Below are positions 41,366 through 50,786 of a DNA stretch of 64,000 nucleotides, one piece after another. The DNA is from Ectothiorhodospiraceae bacterium BW-2 (GTDB taxonomy: Bacteria; Pseudomonadota; Gammaproteobacteria; Thiohalomonadales; Thiohalomonadaceae), in contig CP032507.1 in the NCBI GenBank assembly GCA_008375315.1, forward strand, positions 1,346,001-1,410,000. The letters are read 5' to 3'. The notes below the pieces were generated by a model, which did no database searches, was not told the DNA's origin, and was given only the letters and a program-made list of their open reading frames with translations. The position numbers and the translations under genes were made by a program. Each line of letters starts with the position of its first letter. The first letter of the stretch is position 1.

Positions 41366-42097
41366 ATGATCGCCACCCCCCCACAGCCCTTAACCGATAT
41401 TCGTGAGCGTATCTCTGCCGCAGCCACCGCTGCTAACCGTTCGCCGACGACGATTGAGCTGATTGCTGTCAGTAAACGAAAACCGATTGACGCCATTATC
41501 GCCGCCTATGAGGCCGGCGTGCGCCATTTCGGTGAAAATCGTACCGAAGAGCTAGTTAAAAAGCGCGAAGCGCTACGCCATCTGCCCGAGATTCGATGGC
41601 ACTTTATCGGCCAGTTACAGAGTCGTCAGAGCGAAGAGGTCGCCCGTTATGCCGACTATTTTCACGCGCTAGATCGCCTAAAGATTGCTACCCGACTTAA
41701 CAGCCATCTCCAACGATTGGAGCGCCGGCTGCCGCTCTTCATCCAAATTAATATCTCCGGCGAGGTGAGTAAAAGCGGCCTACCTTGTCATCAGTGGCAA
41801 CACAATCGTCAGCAGTGGCAACAGCTACAGCAGTTTATTGCCGCTTTAGCGCCACTCTCCCAGCTACAGCCGATGGGGCTCATGACGATGGCTCCTCTCC
41901 ACGCTTCGCCGGCGGAGCTGCAACGACTGTTTCACTCCATGGCTGCGTTATCAGCGCAGTTACACCAACAGCAACCTGAGCTCAATATGCGCCACCTCTC
42001 GATGGGTATGAGTGGCGATTTTGAACTGGCGATTGCCGCCGGAGCAACTCATGTCCGAATTGGTAGTGCTATTTTTGGTTCCAGAACAGAGACATAG
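41366..42097 (+). CDS. yggS: YggS-family PLP homeostasis protein
   Basis: 243 residues, one TIM-barrel domain. LIAVSKRKP contains the PLP lysine, [12 protein letters not shown] and [13 protein letters not shown] are family signatures, and the end [21 protein letters not shown] is typical. The protein buffers pyridoxal phosphate and has no known catalytic reaction. Start: ATG with GAGGAG ahead. Usual neighbours proC and pilT are not here. Confidence 0.93.
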   Translation: MIATPPQPLTDIRERISAAATAANRSPTTIELIAVSKRKPIDAIIAAYEAGVRHFGENRTEELVKKREALRHLPEIRWHFIGQLQSRQSEEVARYADYFHALDRLKIATRLNSHLQRLERRLPLFIQINISGEVSKSGLPCHQWQHNRQQWQQLQQFIAALAPLSQLQPMGLMTMAPLHASPAELQRLFHSMAALSAQLHQQQPELNMRHLSMGMSGDFELAIAAGATHVRIGSAIFGSRTET

Positions 42098-42150
42098 ATA
42101 ACAAGTCACTAGGTTGGCAAAAAAAATAGCCATGGAAGGTGATTTTTTTC

Positions 42151-42178
42151 TTGATTAGTTAGAATTTGCTAATATACT
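42151..42178 (+). promoter_or_regulatory. sigma-70-like promoter of sulfur globule gene
   Basis: TTGATT at 42151-42156 and TATACT at 42173-42178 are separated by 16 bases, and both match five or so of six consensus positions. The ATG lies 76 bases beyond the -10 box. An AT-rich tract (GATTTTTTTC) directly upstream could act as UP element, fitting a highly expressed structural protein. Confidence 0.6.
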
Positions 42179-42253
42179 AATACCCATGTTGAGGCAGCGG
42201 CAATCACGCCAACGGTCTCTGGGTTGAATCTAAATTTTAGGAGATTTTTAAAT

Positions 42254-42658
42254 ATGAAAATTCGTAATCTGTTAGCCGCGACGGCTCTGTTAACTGTCAC
42301 TACCGCCTCCCAAGCGTGGTGGGGGCCTTTTGATAACGATGGTTATAACAATGGCTGGGGTAACGGTTGGGGCGATACCATGGGCGACTTCTTCGGTGAC
42401 GGCGCTGGTGACATGGACTTTAACATGAACTTTTCAGGCCGCTCCTCTGCTCGTACTGAAGGGCGTGGCTATGGCCGCGGCTACGGCTACGGCAACAACT
42501 ACTACGGTTACGCCCCTTACTACGGCTACGCCCCTTACTATGGCTACGCCCCTTACTATGGCCAGGCCCCTTACGGCTACGGCCCCTACGGTTATGCTCC
42601 GGTACCGCCAGCAGCTGCTGCCCCCCAGCAACCTGCGGCGCCTGCCGCAGCGAAGTAA
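42254..42658 (+). CDS. sulfur globule envelope protein-like secreted Gly/Tyr-rich protein
   Basis: 134 residues from an ATG with AGGAG ahead. Residues 1-21 form a signal peptide ending in SQA before WWGPF. Then come Gly/Asn-rich [36 protein letters not shown] and tandem YYGYAP units with a Pro/Ala tail. Purple sulfur bacteria and colourless sulfur bacteria secrete such Gly/Tyr/Asn-rich proteins (Sgp/CV family) to coat periplasmic sulfur globules; the WWGPF start and FNMNFSG block resemble them. This is the main hint that the cell stores elemental sulfur. Single gene with own promoter and terminator. Confidence 0.75.
   Translation: MKIRNLLAATALLTVTTASQAWWGPFDNDGYNNGWGNGWGDTMGDFFGDGAGDMDFNMNFSGRSSARTEGRGYGRGYGYGNNYYGYAPYYGYAPYYGYAPYYGQAPYGYGPYGYAPVPPAAAAPQQPAAPAAAK
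42500..42571 (+). repeat. 18-base tandem repeat in sulfur globule-like gene
   Basis: Four near-identical copies of tactacggctacgcccct encode Tyr-Tyr-Gly-Tyr-Ala-Pro; differences are mostly third-position, except Gln for Tyr in the last copy. Length can vary in frame. Confidence 0.9.
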
Positions 42659-42694
42659 ACACCCCACCTCCCTCCTTCCCCCCGGGGTGTTTCA

Positions 42695-42718
42695 CCCGCT
42701 CTTAGGAGCGGGTTTTTT
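42695..42718 (+). terminator. intrinsic terminator of sulfur globule-like gene
   Basis: CCCGCTC, loop TTAG, GAGCGGG, then six T. It starts 36 bases after the stop codon and reaches into the stop codon of the convergent gene. A second hairpin, AACACCCC/GGGGTGTT, lies at 42658-42691 just before it. Confidence 0.85.
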
Positions 42719-44435
42719 ATTTGGTTTTTACCGTCAGCCGGTAGATATCGACCGAACGGCTACCATCGAACTGTAACCGTTTTAACAGCTCAGCCTCAAA
42801 TCGGGGCGCTATCTTATCCTGTAACCGCCGCTTGTCGTTATCAAACTTACTCACAAAGAGGAGCTGCTGAAACAGCCCCCGCTCCAGATTGCTCACAAGG
42901 ATAGCTTGGCGCTGCATCAGGGTGTGAGGCTTTATCGCTGAGTAGCCTAGCGCAGTATAGAGGCCACTGCGCTCGTTAATCACGACTGTTCCTTGCAGCG
43001 GATAGTGCTGCTGTAGATAGTGTCGTACCTGCTTATACTCTCGAAACAGCGTGAGCGACTTACCCACCTTGTTCTCTCGTGCCACCACATTGCCAGTTAG
43101 GTAGATAAACAGCAGCCCCAGTACTAACCAACCCTGACGCCACCCCTGCCAACTGCGACTGAGCCAGATCAGAGGAGTGGTCGCTAGCGGCACCAGCCAC
43201 AATAGCTGTATCTGCGCTAAACGGTTAATCCACGCTAGCTGATAGTCACCGAAGTAGTAGGCGAAGTGGGCGATAGAAATTAGGCTCTGCGCCAAGAGTA
43301 GCAACCCAAACGCCAATAGGCCACGGCGCTGGCTACGCTGTCGCCACCCCCAGCCTAAAAAGATCACCCCGCCGATGAGCGCCAGCGCCACAATCCAGAG
43401 ATGGGTCGGCAGACCGGCACCGCTCCAGTCACTAAAGTAGCGCCACATATTGAGCCAGTTTTCGCCAATGCCACCTAAATTGAACGCTTGGGTCGGATCA
43501 TCGCCAGCATTCGCAAAGTTACTAGAGACTATCTTCTGCCACACCACCGGCAGATAGAGTAGCGGAATCAGCGGCAGAAGCAGCGAATAGCGCCACTGGA
43601 GTAGCTGCCGCCAGTGGAGTAGGATAGCCACTAGCGCTACCAGCACCACCGCTGCCGACTCGTAGCGGGCGTAGGAGGCTAATAGCGCTAATAGCAGCAG
43701 TAGCTCCATCTCCCCCCCCGAGGGACGGTGCATAAAACGCCATAGCTGCATATAGAACAGCATCACCATCAACATATTCAAAGCGTCGTAGCCGGCCGAG
43801 GTGATATTGAGCTGGTAGATAGGGAAAGAGGCGAGTAGCAGGGCCGCCACCACTCCGAAACGGAGTGAGAGGGTACGCTGAAAGAAGAGCACCACCGCAC
43901 TCAGTGTCACGATAGAGACGAGTAGATTGGTGATAAAAGCGTTAAGCCAGTGAAAACCGCTAATAAAGTGCAGCAGCGCCGTCACAGTGGCAAACAGCCC
44001 CGGCCGATGGGCGGTATCGGCGTGAATCACCGACTCGCTATCGTAGTAGTGGAGCGTCTCGGTCACATTTTTCAGTGCCAGATCGGTAAAGAGGGTGCGA
44101 CTGGTCGCCAAAAGGTTGGTCTCATCGGCCAATACCCGAAATTCGATCCCCACCGAGCTCCAAATCAGTGCCGTTAGTAGGGTAGCGAACAGTGCCACCC
44201 TCCCTACCCGCTGCCATGAGAGGCCGCTACTAGCGCCTAAAGTACGCCCACCGCTCATTAGTGTTAGCGCAATGGCAGCGAGAATAAAGTAGATCACTGA
44301 GGCGGCAAACCACGGCTCTCGCTGATCCAGTAGTGCTAGGTAACCGAGCAGCGACAGGGCGATGACGGTGGTCAACAGCGCCGCAAAAAAGGGGGAGTTT
44401 AATGACACGATTCGCACCACCGCACTATAATTCAT
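42717..44435 (-). CDS. polytopic membrane protein, ArnT/PMT-like glycosyltransferase
   Basis: About 572 residues with 11-13 hydrophobic helices. After the first helices a loop reads LADETNLLATSRTL, resembling the acidic D-E site on the first periplasmic loop of GT-C enzymes such as ArnT and dolichyl-phosphate mannosyltransferase; HRPGLFATVTALL follows. These enzymes use polyprenyl-phosphate sugars as donors. Start: ATG three bases after the preceding stop, with AGAGG ahead; six codons more are possible. Proximity to galU suggests envelope sugar transfer (inference). Confidence 0.7.
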   Translation of the reverse strand: MNYSAVVRIVSLNSPFFAALLTTVIALSLLGYLALLDQREPWFAASVIYFILAAIALTLMSGGRTLGASSGLSWQRVGRVALFATLLTALIWSSVGIEFRVLADETNLLATSRTLFTDLALKNVTETLHYYDSESVIHADTAHRPGLFATVTALLHFISGFHWLNAFITNLLVSIVTLSAVVLFFQRTLSLRFGVVAALLLASFPIYQLNITSAGYDALNMLMVMLFYMQLWRFMHRPSGGEMELLLLLALLASYARYESAAVVLVALVAILLHWRQLLQWRYSLLLPLIPLLYLPVVWQKIVSSNFANAGDDPTQAFNLGGIGENWLNMWRYFSDWSGAGLPTHLWIVALALIGGVIFLGWGWRQRSQRRGLLAFGLLLLAQSLISIAHFAYYFGDYQLAWINRLAQIQLLWLVPLATTPLIWLSRSWQGWRQGWLVLGLLFIYLTGNVVARENKVGKSLTLFREYKQVRHYLQQHYPLQGTVVINERSGLYTALGYSAIKPHTLMQRQAILVSNLERGLFQQLLFVSKFDNDKRRLQDKIAPRFEAELLKRLQFDGSRSVDIYRLTVKTK

Positions 44436-44436
44436 C

Positions 44437-45396
44437 TCAATTATCCTCTTCATTTATAGGGGAGTTCTGCTCCAACCTCTTCAATTTGGAGTCGGAACGA
44501 TAGGGAACCTGACTGGCCGGAATATGCTGTGAGGCCGAAATCAGGTGCGCTGGCTGATCGTCAAAATAGATGTGTGGTCTGAGCGCCTGTAGCACCTGCT
44601 CTTTAGGGAGACCGGCTAGTGCAAAAGCCTGATCGACGATAATCCCCCACTGCCGCAAAGTTTTAATCACCCGAACGTGGGCTGAGGTATTACGGGCGGT
44701 GACAATCGCCAGCTTAAGCGGTGATCGCTCCGGCCCTAGCTGCTGATTAATTTGCGATAGCACCTTCACTAGTTTGGTAAACGGCCCCTGACGCAGCTCG
44801 ATATCCTCATTCTCCTCCTCATGGCGCTGAAAGGTATCGAGCCCCTCTGTGCGATAGATATACTCCGAATCGTCGCTAATAATCACCGCATCGGCATCAA
44901 AAGCGAGCCGAATCCGCTCCTGATCGGGCTGAAAGTTCTGTGGTGGATCGTAGATCACCGCCGCAGCGCACTCCTCGGTATCGATCGCGGTCTGCACATC
45001 GCGCGGATCGCGGGTAAGTAGCAGATCGACGCTAAAGGCCTTCAAAAAGGGGGCGAGAGACTCACCACCAGAGAAGGCGGAGCGACTGATGTCGATCTGA
45101 TAGTGTTTAATCGAGTTATGGATCCGTAAGCCGGTATCGGGGGTATTTTTCGACATCACCACCACCTCCACCAGACGCTGATCGGTCAACTGATTGAGTC
45201 GCAGCAGCGCCTCGACTAGATGAAACGCCGTTCCCTTAGCGAGAATGACCGCCTCATTATCGAGTTGATACTGTCGATACTCGGTCAAACTCCCTTGCAG
45301 AAATATCTCGTGTTCAATCTCTAGGTCAAATAGCGCTCGTGACGAGACCCCGATCACCAGCGGCTTTAGCTCATCAACCACTCTTTTCCTTGCCAC
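44437..45396 (-). CDS. 5'-nucleotidase (cytosolic type, PF06189-like)
   Basis: 319 residues. VIGVSSRALFDLEIEHEIF at the start, VMSKNTPDTGLRIHNSI, DAVIISDDSEYIY, LKLAIVTARN and HIYFDDQPAHL fit the bacterial members of the eukaryotic-type cytosolic 5'-nucleotidase family, a HAD-fold group that dephosphorylates nucleoside monophosphates. It overlaps galU by 23 bases and ends one base before the membrane transferase start; perhaps it removes UMP or related products. Confidence 0.82.
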   Translation of the reverse strand: MARKRVVDELKPLVIGVSSRALFDLEIEHEIFLQGSLTEYRQYQLDNEAVILAKGTAFHLVEALLRLNQLTDQRLVEVVVMSKNTPDTGLRIHNSIKHYQIDISRSAFSGGESLAPFLKAFSVDLLLTRDPRDVQTAIDTEECAAAVIYDPPQNFQPDQERIRLAFDADAVIISDDSEYIYRTEGLDTFQRHEEENEDIELRQGPFTKLVKVLSQINQQLGPERSPLKLAIVTARNTSAHVRVIKTLRQWGIIVDQAFALAGLPKEQVLQALRPHIYFDDQPAHLISASQHIPASQVPYRSDSKLKRLEQNSPINEEDN

Positions 45397-46294
45397 CTTT
45401 AGTTGTCTTCAGCAAATGGTTTCCCACATAGTCGCCCAACCACTGCTTAAAGGGCCCACCTAGCTTAGGATCTCGTAGTGCATATTCAACATTGGCCTGC
45501 AAAAAGCCGAGCTTATCGCCGCAGTCGTAGCTTATGCCATCAAATTTGAAGCCGAACATAATCTCAAACTCCAATAGCTGCGCCATCGCATCGGTGAGTT
45601 GAATCTCACCACCGGCCCCAGGATGGGTCTGGTGGAGCAGATCGATAATCCTAGGGGTAAAGATATAGCGCCCGACCACTGAGAGGTTCGACGGAGCCTC
45701 CTCCGCCTTCGGCTTCTCGACTAGCCCCTTAACCCGCAGATCACGACCACTATCATCCAGATCGACAATCCCATACTTATGCACCTCGCTAGTCGGCACC
45801 TCCTCTAAGGCAATAATGGAGGTGTGGGTACGGCGGTACAGATCGACCATCTGCTTTAAACAGCCCTGTTTAGGGTGGTACATCACCACATCAGGTAGGA
45901 GCACCGCGAACGGTTCGTTACCGAGTGCAGGTTCGGCACATAGGACAGCGTGCCCTAGCCCTAGCGCCTCCGGCTGGCGCACACTGATAATGCGCACCCC
46001 TTTGGGCAGAATCGACTGCTTAATTTTTAGCAGCTCCTCCTTTCCACGACGCCGGAGCTCCGCCTCTAGCTCGTAGTTCTTATCAAAGTGGTTCTCAATG
46101 GCGCTCTTATCAGAGTGAGTGACTAGGATAATATCGGTAATCCCCGCCTCGGCCGCCTCTTCAACGATATACTGTATCAGCGGTTTATCGACCACCGGCA
46201 GTAGCTCTTTGGGGATCGCTTTAGTTGCCGGCAAAAATCGCGTCCCTAAACCGGCAACCGGCAGCACCGCTTTACGAATATGGCTTGTTAACAT
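45374..46294 (-). CDS. galU: UTP-glucose-1-phosphate uridylyltransferase
   Basis: 306 residues. KAVLPVAGLGTRFLPATKAIPKE is the signature, VLLPDVV holds the metal-binding aspartate and GLVEKPK the base lysine region. It makes UDP-glucose for envelope glycans. AAGGAGG precedes the ATG at good spacing. First gene of a three-gene run with the 5'-nucleotidase and the membrane transferase. Confidence 0.95.
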   Translation of the reverse strand: MLTSHIRKAVLPVAGLGTRFLPATKAIPKELLPVVDKPLIQYIVEEAAEAGITDIILVTHSDKSAIENHFDKNYELEAELRRRGKEELLKIKQSILPKGVRIISVRQPEALGLGHAVLCAEPALGNEPFAVLLPDVVMYHPKQGCLKQMVDLYRRTHTSIIALEEVPTSEVHKYGIVDLDDSGRDLRVKGLVEKPKAEEAPSNLSVVGRYIFTPRIIDLLHQTHPGAGGEIQLTDAMAQLLEFEIMFGFKFDGISYDCGDKLGFLQANVEYALRDPKLGGPFKQWLGDYVGNHLLKTTKGGKEKSG

Positions 46295-46328
46295 ATAGCC
46301 TCCTTAACAAAAGATTAACCCAACGGGC

Positions 46329-46356
46329 AGTATACCAAGCTGACAACAAAAAATAA
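46329..46356 (-). promoter_or_regulatory. possible galU promoter
   Basis: Reading the minus strand, a TATACT -10 box lies at 46334-46329; the -35 region is only a weak TTATTT-like match. A strong Shine-Dalgarno sequence follows near 46303. Confidence 0.35.
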
Positions 46357-46462
46357 GTCTAACAGTAATTTGTGAATGATTTCACACCCAGTTTACCTCA
46401 ATACCCTCTATATTAAGCTTTGCTGATATTTTAAAATTATCGCCCAATTTTGGTTTTACCCC

Positions 46463-46490
46463 TAGACATCTGCAATTTGTACGCTAGAAT
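46463..46490 (+). promoter_or_regulatory. candidate promoter of M23 peptidase gene
   Basis: TAGACA (46463-46468) and TAGAAT (46485-46490), each five of six matches to consensus, are 16 bases apart. The gene start is 41 bases beyond. The 236-base divergent gap to galU holds no gene. Confidence 0.55.
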
Positions 46491-46530
46491 AGCCCTAAAA
46501 ACCGTTGCAACAACATAGGATTAGAGAGTC

Positions 46531-48012
46531 TTGTTAAATAAAGATCTTAAATTCATCGACCAGCCGATTCATATCAAGCGCCGCCGAGCTGCGCGAAATC
46601 TGTTTCTGGTGCTGCTCATCTCCACCGCAGGTCTAGCCTACGCCTTTACCGAACTGCTACAGGCCCCTCCGGTACTTCAGAGCGTTTCGCTCTCAAAAAT
46701 AGCGCTGCAACAGCAGACAGAGGCGGAGCAGCAGGCCTCCACACTGCCTACCGACTCGCTCCATCTAGCCTCCCTTGAGCTCAGGGCTCCCCCCTTTAAG
46801 CCGGCACAGATGGAGAGCCAGCCGCTACAACCAGAGGCCCTCCTCCTCTCCACGGCAGAGGAGAGCCCTCAGGCGGCAGAAGCGGCCCCTCCCCCCCCCC
46901 CCTCCCCTATCAAATGGCATGAGGCGACTGTCAGCAGTGGTGACAACTTAACTCTCATCTTCTCCCGTTTCAATTTAGGTGCTGCCACAGTCGCCGAGCT
47001 TCTAGCGATCGATAAGCGCCACGATAAGCTGCTACACAAGCTGCGTATCGGCCAAAAGCTGCAACTGGCCACTAATGAGGGGGCACTACTGTCGCTACAC
47101 TACCGCATCTCACCCCTTGTGACCGCCAAATTTGAGCGCAATGACGCCGATAAGTTCGACTACCAAAAAATTGAACGCGAACACGATATTCAGACCACAT
47201 TCGCCGCCGCCACCATTGAGGAGTCACTCTATAAGAGCGGCGTAGCGGCAGGGTTGAGCGATAATTTAATTATGGAGCTCGCTAACCTCTTCGGGTGGGA
47301 TATCGACTTTGCGCTCGATATTCGCAAAGGCGATCAATTTATCGTCCACTATGAGGAGCTCTATTTAGATGGCAACAAGGTGCGTGATGGCCAGATCATC
47401 GCCGCCGAGTTCACGAATCGCAGCCATAAATATCAGGCCTTTCGTCATCTAACCAGCAACGGCGATGCACAATACTTTGATGCCGAAGGGCAGAGTATGC
47501 GCAAAGCATTTTTGCGTAGTCCGGTCGATTTTCGCCGCATCTCCTCCCGCTTTCAGCCCGAACGCTACCACCCAGTGCTGGGGGTCAAACGGCCCCACCG
47601 CGGGGTTGATTATGCGGCGGCAACAGGCACGCCAATTAAGGCCGCCGGTGATGGCAAGGTGCTCTTTGTCGGTAAAAAAGGGGGCTACGGTAATACCGTT
47701 ATTCTGCAACACGGTGGCCAGTTCACCACCCTCTATGGCCACATGTCGCGTTTTAAGCGCGGGTTACGCAAAGGGGAAAGGGTCTCTCAGGGGGAGATTA
47801 TCGGCTATGTTGGCTCAACCGGACTGGCAACCGGCCCCCATCTCCACTACGAGTTCAGAGTCAACGGCACTCACAAAAACCCGCTTACGGTCAAGTTTCC
47901 CGATGCCGAACCGATTGAACCGCGCTACCGTAGCACCTTTTTAGCGCAGGCGACTAGGCTACAGACCCTGCTAGAGCGCTACCAGCAGTCGCAGCTTGCG
48001 CTTAACGATTAG
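46531..48012 (+). CDS. LysM/OapA-like M23 peptidoglycan endopeptidase (MepM-like)
   Basis: 493 residues, begins with TTG. One N-terminal transmembrane helix (about 24-42) anchors it; a Pro-rich linker leads to a LysM/OapA-like domain (VSSGDNLTLIFSRFNL...), and the C-terminal domain is lysostaphin-type M23: HRGVDYAAATGTPI and HLHYEFRVNG hold the zinc ligands, with YGHMSRF. Such proteins cut peptide cross-links during cell growth. Length and order match YebA/MepM. Convergent with fabG. Confidence 0.9.
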   Translation: MLNKDLKFIDQPIHIKRRRAARNLFLVLLISTAGLAYAFTELLQAPPVLQSVSLSKIALQQQTEAEQQASTLPTDSLHLASLELRAPPFKPAQMESQPLQPEALLLSTAEESPQAAEAAPPPPPSPIKWHEATVSSGDNLTLIFSRFNLGAATVAELLAIDKRHDKLLHKLRIGQKLQLATNEGALLSLHYRISPLVTAKFERNDADKFDYQKIEREHDIQTTFAAATIEESLYKSGVAAGLSDNLIMELANLFGWDIDFALDIRKGDQFIVHYEELYLDGNKVRDGQIIAAEFTNRSHKYQAFRHLTSNGDAQYFDAEGQSMRKAFLRSPVDFRRISSRFQPERYHPVLGVKRPHRGVDYAAATGTPIKAAGDGKVLFVGKKGGYGNTVILQHGGQFTTLYGHMSRFKRGLRKGERVSQGEIIGYVGSTGLATGPHLHYEFRVNGTHKNPLTVKFPDAEPIEPRYRSTFLAQATRLQTLLERYQQSQLALND

Positions 48013-48015
48013 CCC

Positions 48016-48768
48016 TCAGGCCATATACATCCCGCCGTTCACATGAATGGTCTCGCCGCTAATGTAGCTCGCTGCCGGTGAGGCCAAAAAGGCAACTGTG
48101 GCGGCGATCTCCTCCGCCCTGCCCAGTCGCGCTAACGGAATTTGGGTCAATAGCGCCTGCTTCTGTTCCTCAGCTAACGCACGAGTCATATCGGTATCGA
48201 TAAACCCCGGCGCGACACAATTCACGGTAATACCGCGCGAACCGACCTCGCGCGCTAGCGATTTAGAAAAACCGATCATCCCCGCCTTCGCCGCTGCGTA
48301 GTTGCTCTGGCCGGCATTGCCGCTGACACCGACGACTGAGGCGATGCTGATAATCCGCCCCCGTTTAGCCTTCATCATGCCGCGAATGACCGCCTTAGAG
48401 AGGCGATAAATGGAGGAGAGATTGGTATCGATAATCTCCTCCCACTCACTCTCCTTCATCCGCATTAGCAGGTTATCACGGGTAATACCGGCGTTATTAA
48501 CCAAAATCGTCGGCGCTGAGAACAGCTCGGTGATCGCTTTAAGCGTCGTCTCAATCGACTCGGGGTCGGTCACATTGAGCACGCGACCTTCGCCCCGAAG
48601 GTCGGCTTGACGCAGCCCCTCGCCTATCGCCGCCGCCCCTCTCTCAGAGGTGGCGGTACCGATAACGGTCGCCCCCATCTGACCAAGCTGCAAGGCGATC
48701 GCCTGACCAATGCCACGACTCGCACCGGTGACTAGCGCCACCTCCTGACTTAAATCAAATCTCATCAT
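48016..48768 (-). CDS. fabG: 3-oxoacyl-[ACP] reductase
   Basis: About 250 residues. VTGASRGIGQAIA cofactor loop, NNAGITRDNLLMRM and the catalytic S...YAAAKAG identify FabG of fatty acid synthesis. The ATG chosen has AAGG six bases ahead; two codons more (GTG) are possible. It ends the plsX-fabH-fabD-fabG run; acpP and fabF are not downstream. Confidence 0.94.
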   Translation of the reverse strand: MMRFDLSQEVALVTGASRGIGQAIALQLGQMGATVIGTATSERGAAAIGEGLRQADLRGEGRVLNVTDPESIETTLKAITELFSAPTILVNNAGITRDNLLMRMKESEWEEIIDTNLSSIYRLSKAVIRGMMKAKRGRIISIASVVGVSGNAGQSNYAAAKAGMIGFSKSLAREVGSRGITVNCVAPGFIDTDMTRALAEEQKQALLTQIPLARLGRAEEIAATVAFLASPAASYISGETIHVNGGMYMA

Positions 48769-48792
48769 TGTCACCTTCTCTCGTCTCTAGTC

Positions 48793-49722
48793 TCAATGTA
48801 ACTTTAGTGCTTGGTGCAGTGTCTCTGAATCGAACACCGACACGGTGCTCACCACCGTGGTAATGCGCTTATTTAATCCGGCCAACACCTTACCACTACC
48901 GAGCTCTAACGCTGTCGTAACGCCCTTATCGGCTAACATTGAGACTATCTCCACCCAGCGTACGGGGCTATAGAGCTGTCGCACTAGCGCCAATTTAATC
49001 GCCTCAGGCTCAAATTCGCAGGCGACATCGACATTGTTAATGACGGCAATCTCAGGTGCCGTTATCGTCGTCTTAGCCAACTTTTGTGCTAGCTGCTCTG
49101 CCGCAGGGGCCATTAATGCGCAGTGGGATGGCACACTCACCGGTAGCCGTTTGGCGCGTTTAGCGCCGGCCGCTTTAGCAGCGACTGACGCTGCCTCCAC
49201 CGCATCGCGATGACCGGCGATCACTATCTGTTGTGGTGAGTTAAAGTTCACCGCACTTACCAGCGATTCGGGGGTCGATATCTCGGCACAGAGCTTAACG
49301 ACCGGCTCGCTATCGAGCCCCATAATCGCCGCCATCGCACCCACACCATCGGGCACCGCCTGCTGCATCAGTTTACCCCGTTCGGCGACCAGCACCACCG
49401 CCTCGGCAAGCCCTAGGCTACCGGCTGCAACTAAGGCGGTGTACTCGCCGAGGCTGTGGCCAGCTAGATAGGCGGGGGTTACCCCCTGCTGCTGCCATAG
49501 GCGCCACACGGCTACTCCAGCGGTGAGCATCACCGGCTGGGTTAGATCGGTACGGTTTAACTGCGCCTCCGGCCCCTGACTCATCAGCTGCCACAGATCT
49601 TCGCCAAGTGCTGCCGAGGCCTCGGCCACCGTCTCTTTAAGCTGCGGATAGTGCGCCGCCAACTCGGTTAACATACCTACTGACTGGGAACCCTGTCCCG
49701 GGAAGAGTACCGCTACACTCAT
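48793..49722 (-). CDS. fabD: malonyl-CoA-ACP transacylase
   Basis: 309 residues. LFPGQGSQSVGML opens the protein, GHSLGEYTAL carries the catalytic serine, and VPSHCALM the histidine. It loads malonyl groups on acyl carrier protein. Follows fabH by 61 bases and precedes fabG by 24. Confidence 0.95.
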   Translation of the reverse strand: MSVAVLFPGQGSQSVGMLTELAAHYPQLKETVAEASAALGEDLWQLMSQGPEAQLNRTDLTQPVMLTAGVAVWRLWQQQGVTPAYLAGHSLGEYTALVAAGSLGLAEAVVLVAERGKLMQQAVPDGVGAMAAIMGLDSEPVVKLCAEISTPESLVSAVNFNSPQQIVIAGHRDAVEAASVAAKAAGAKRAKRLPVSVPSHCALMAPAAEQLAQKLAKTTITAPEIAVINNVDVACEFEPEAIKLALVRQLYSPVRWVEIVSMLADKGVTTALELGSGKVLAGLNKRITTVVSTVSVFDSETLHQALKLH

Positions 49723-49783
49723 GCGTTTGACACGACCTCACTAAAAAAAGTTACTTCAAACCGAACTACCCGTGGCGATGGCG

Positions 49784-50752
49784 CTAATAGCGAACCAAGA
49801 CCGATCCCCAAGTAAACCCACCACCAAACGCCTCTAGTAGTAACACTTCGCCCCGCTGAATACGCCCATCTCTCACCGCAGTATCGAGCGCTAGCGGCAC
49901 CGATGCGCCCGAGGTATTCCCGTGGCGATCCACTGTCACGACAACCCTCTCCATCCCCATCTTCAGCTTTTTGGCGGTGGCCTGAATAATGCGAATATTG
50001 GCCTGATGGGGGACTAACCAGTCGATATCGCCCCGATCCATACAGTTCGCCGCTAGCGTCTCATCGACAATCTGTCCTAGGGTATTCACCGCCACTTTAA
50101 AGACCTCGTTACCACGCATCTCCACATAGGCACTACCCGCCAAAATCGCGCTATAGTCGGTCGAGACACCAGCCTGTATCTGAAGTAGATCTTTATATTG
50201 GCCATCGGCGTGAAGATGGGTAGAGAGAATCCCCGCCTCGTCAGAGGGCTCTAGCACCACCGCGCCGGCACCATCACCAAACAGAATTGAGGTGCCGCGA
50301 TCACTCCAGTCGGTAATTGCCGACATCGTCTCGGCCCCCACTACCAGCACCTTTTTATGGCTGCCGCTCTGAATAAATTTATCGGCAACCGTTAGGGCGT
50401 AGATAAAGCCGGTACAGACCGCCTGGACATCAAACGCCGCCGCGCCATGGTTATCGAGCCGCTGTTGTAGCAGACAGGCGGTGCTAGGAAAGATCTGATC
50501 TGGGGTCGTGGTCGCCACGATAATCAGATCGAGCTCTGCGGCGCTCATATCGGCCGCCTGTAGCGCCTGTTGCGCCGCCTGCTCGGCCAGATCGACGGTA
50601 CTCTGCCCGCTACTGACTAAGTGTCGCTGCTTAATCCCCGTACGAGTCGTAATCCACTCATCGGTAGTATCGACCATCTGTTCGAGATCGGCATTGGTTA
50701 AAATCCGCTCGGGCAGGTAGCTGCCGGTCGCGGTTATCTTTGTATAACGCAT
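49784..50752 (-). CDS. fabH: 3-oxoacyl-[ACP] synthase III
   Basis: 322 residues from the ATG at [15 protein letters not shown]; a start seven codons upstream is possible. Catalytic residues are Cys in [10 protein letters not shown], His in VPHQANIRI and Asn in [10 protein letters not shown]. It starts fatty acid chains by condensing acetyl-CoA with malonyl-ACP. Gap to plsX is 34 bases. Confidence 0.94.
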   Translation of the reverse strand: MRYTKITATGSYLPERILTNADLEQMVDTTDEWITTRTGIKQRHLVSSGQSTVDLAEQAAQQALQAADMSAAELDLIIVATTTPDQIFPSTACLLQQRLDNHGAAAFDVQAVCTGFIYALTVADKFIQSGSHKKVLVVGAETMSAITDWSDRGTSILFGDGAGAVVLEPSDEAGILSTHLHADGQYKDLLQIQAGVSTDYSAILAGSAYVEMRGNEVFKVAVNTLGQIVDETLAANCMDRGDIDWLVPHQANIRIIQATAKKLKMGMERVVVTVDRHGNTSGASVPLALDTAVRDGRIQRGEVLLLEAFGGGFTWGSVLVRY

Positions 50753-50786
50753 GATAAGTGATAATACTCCCACCCCATTAAGGGGG

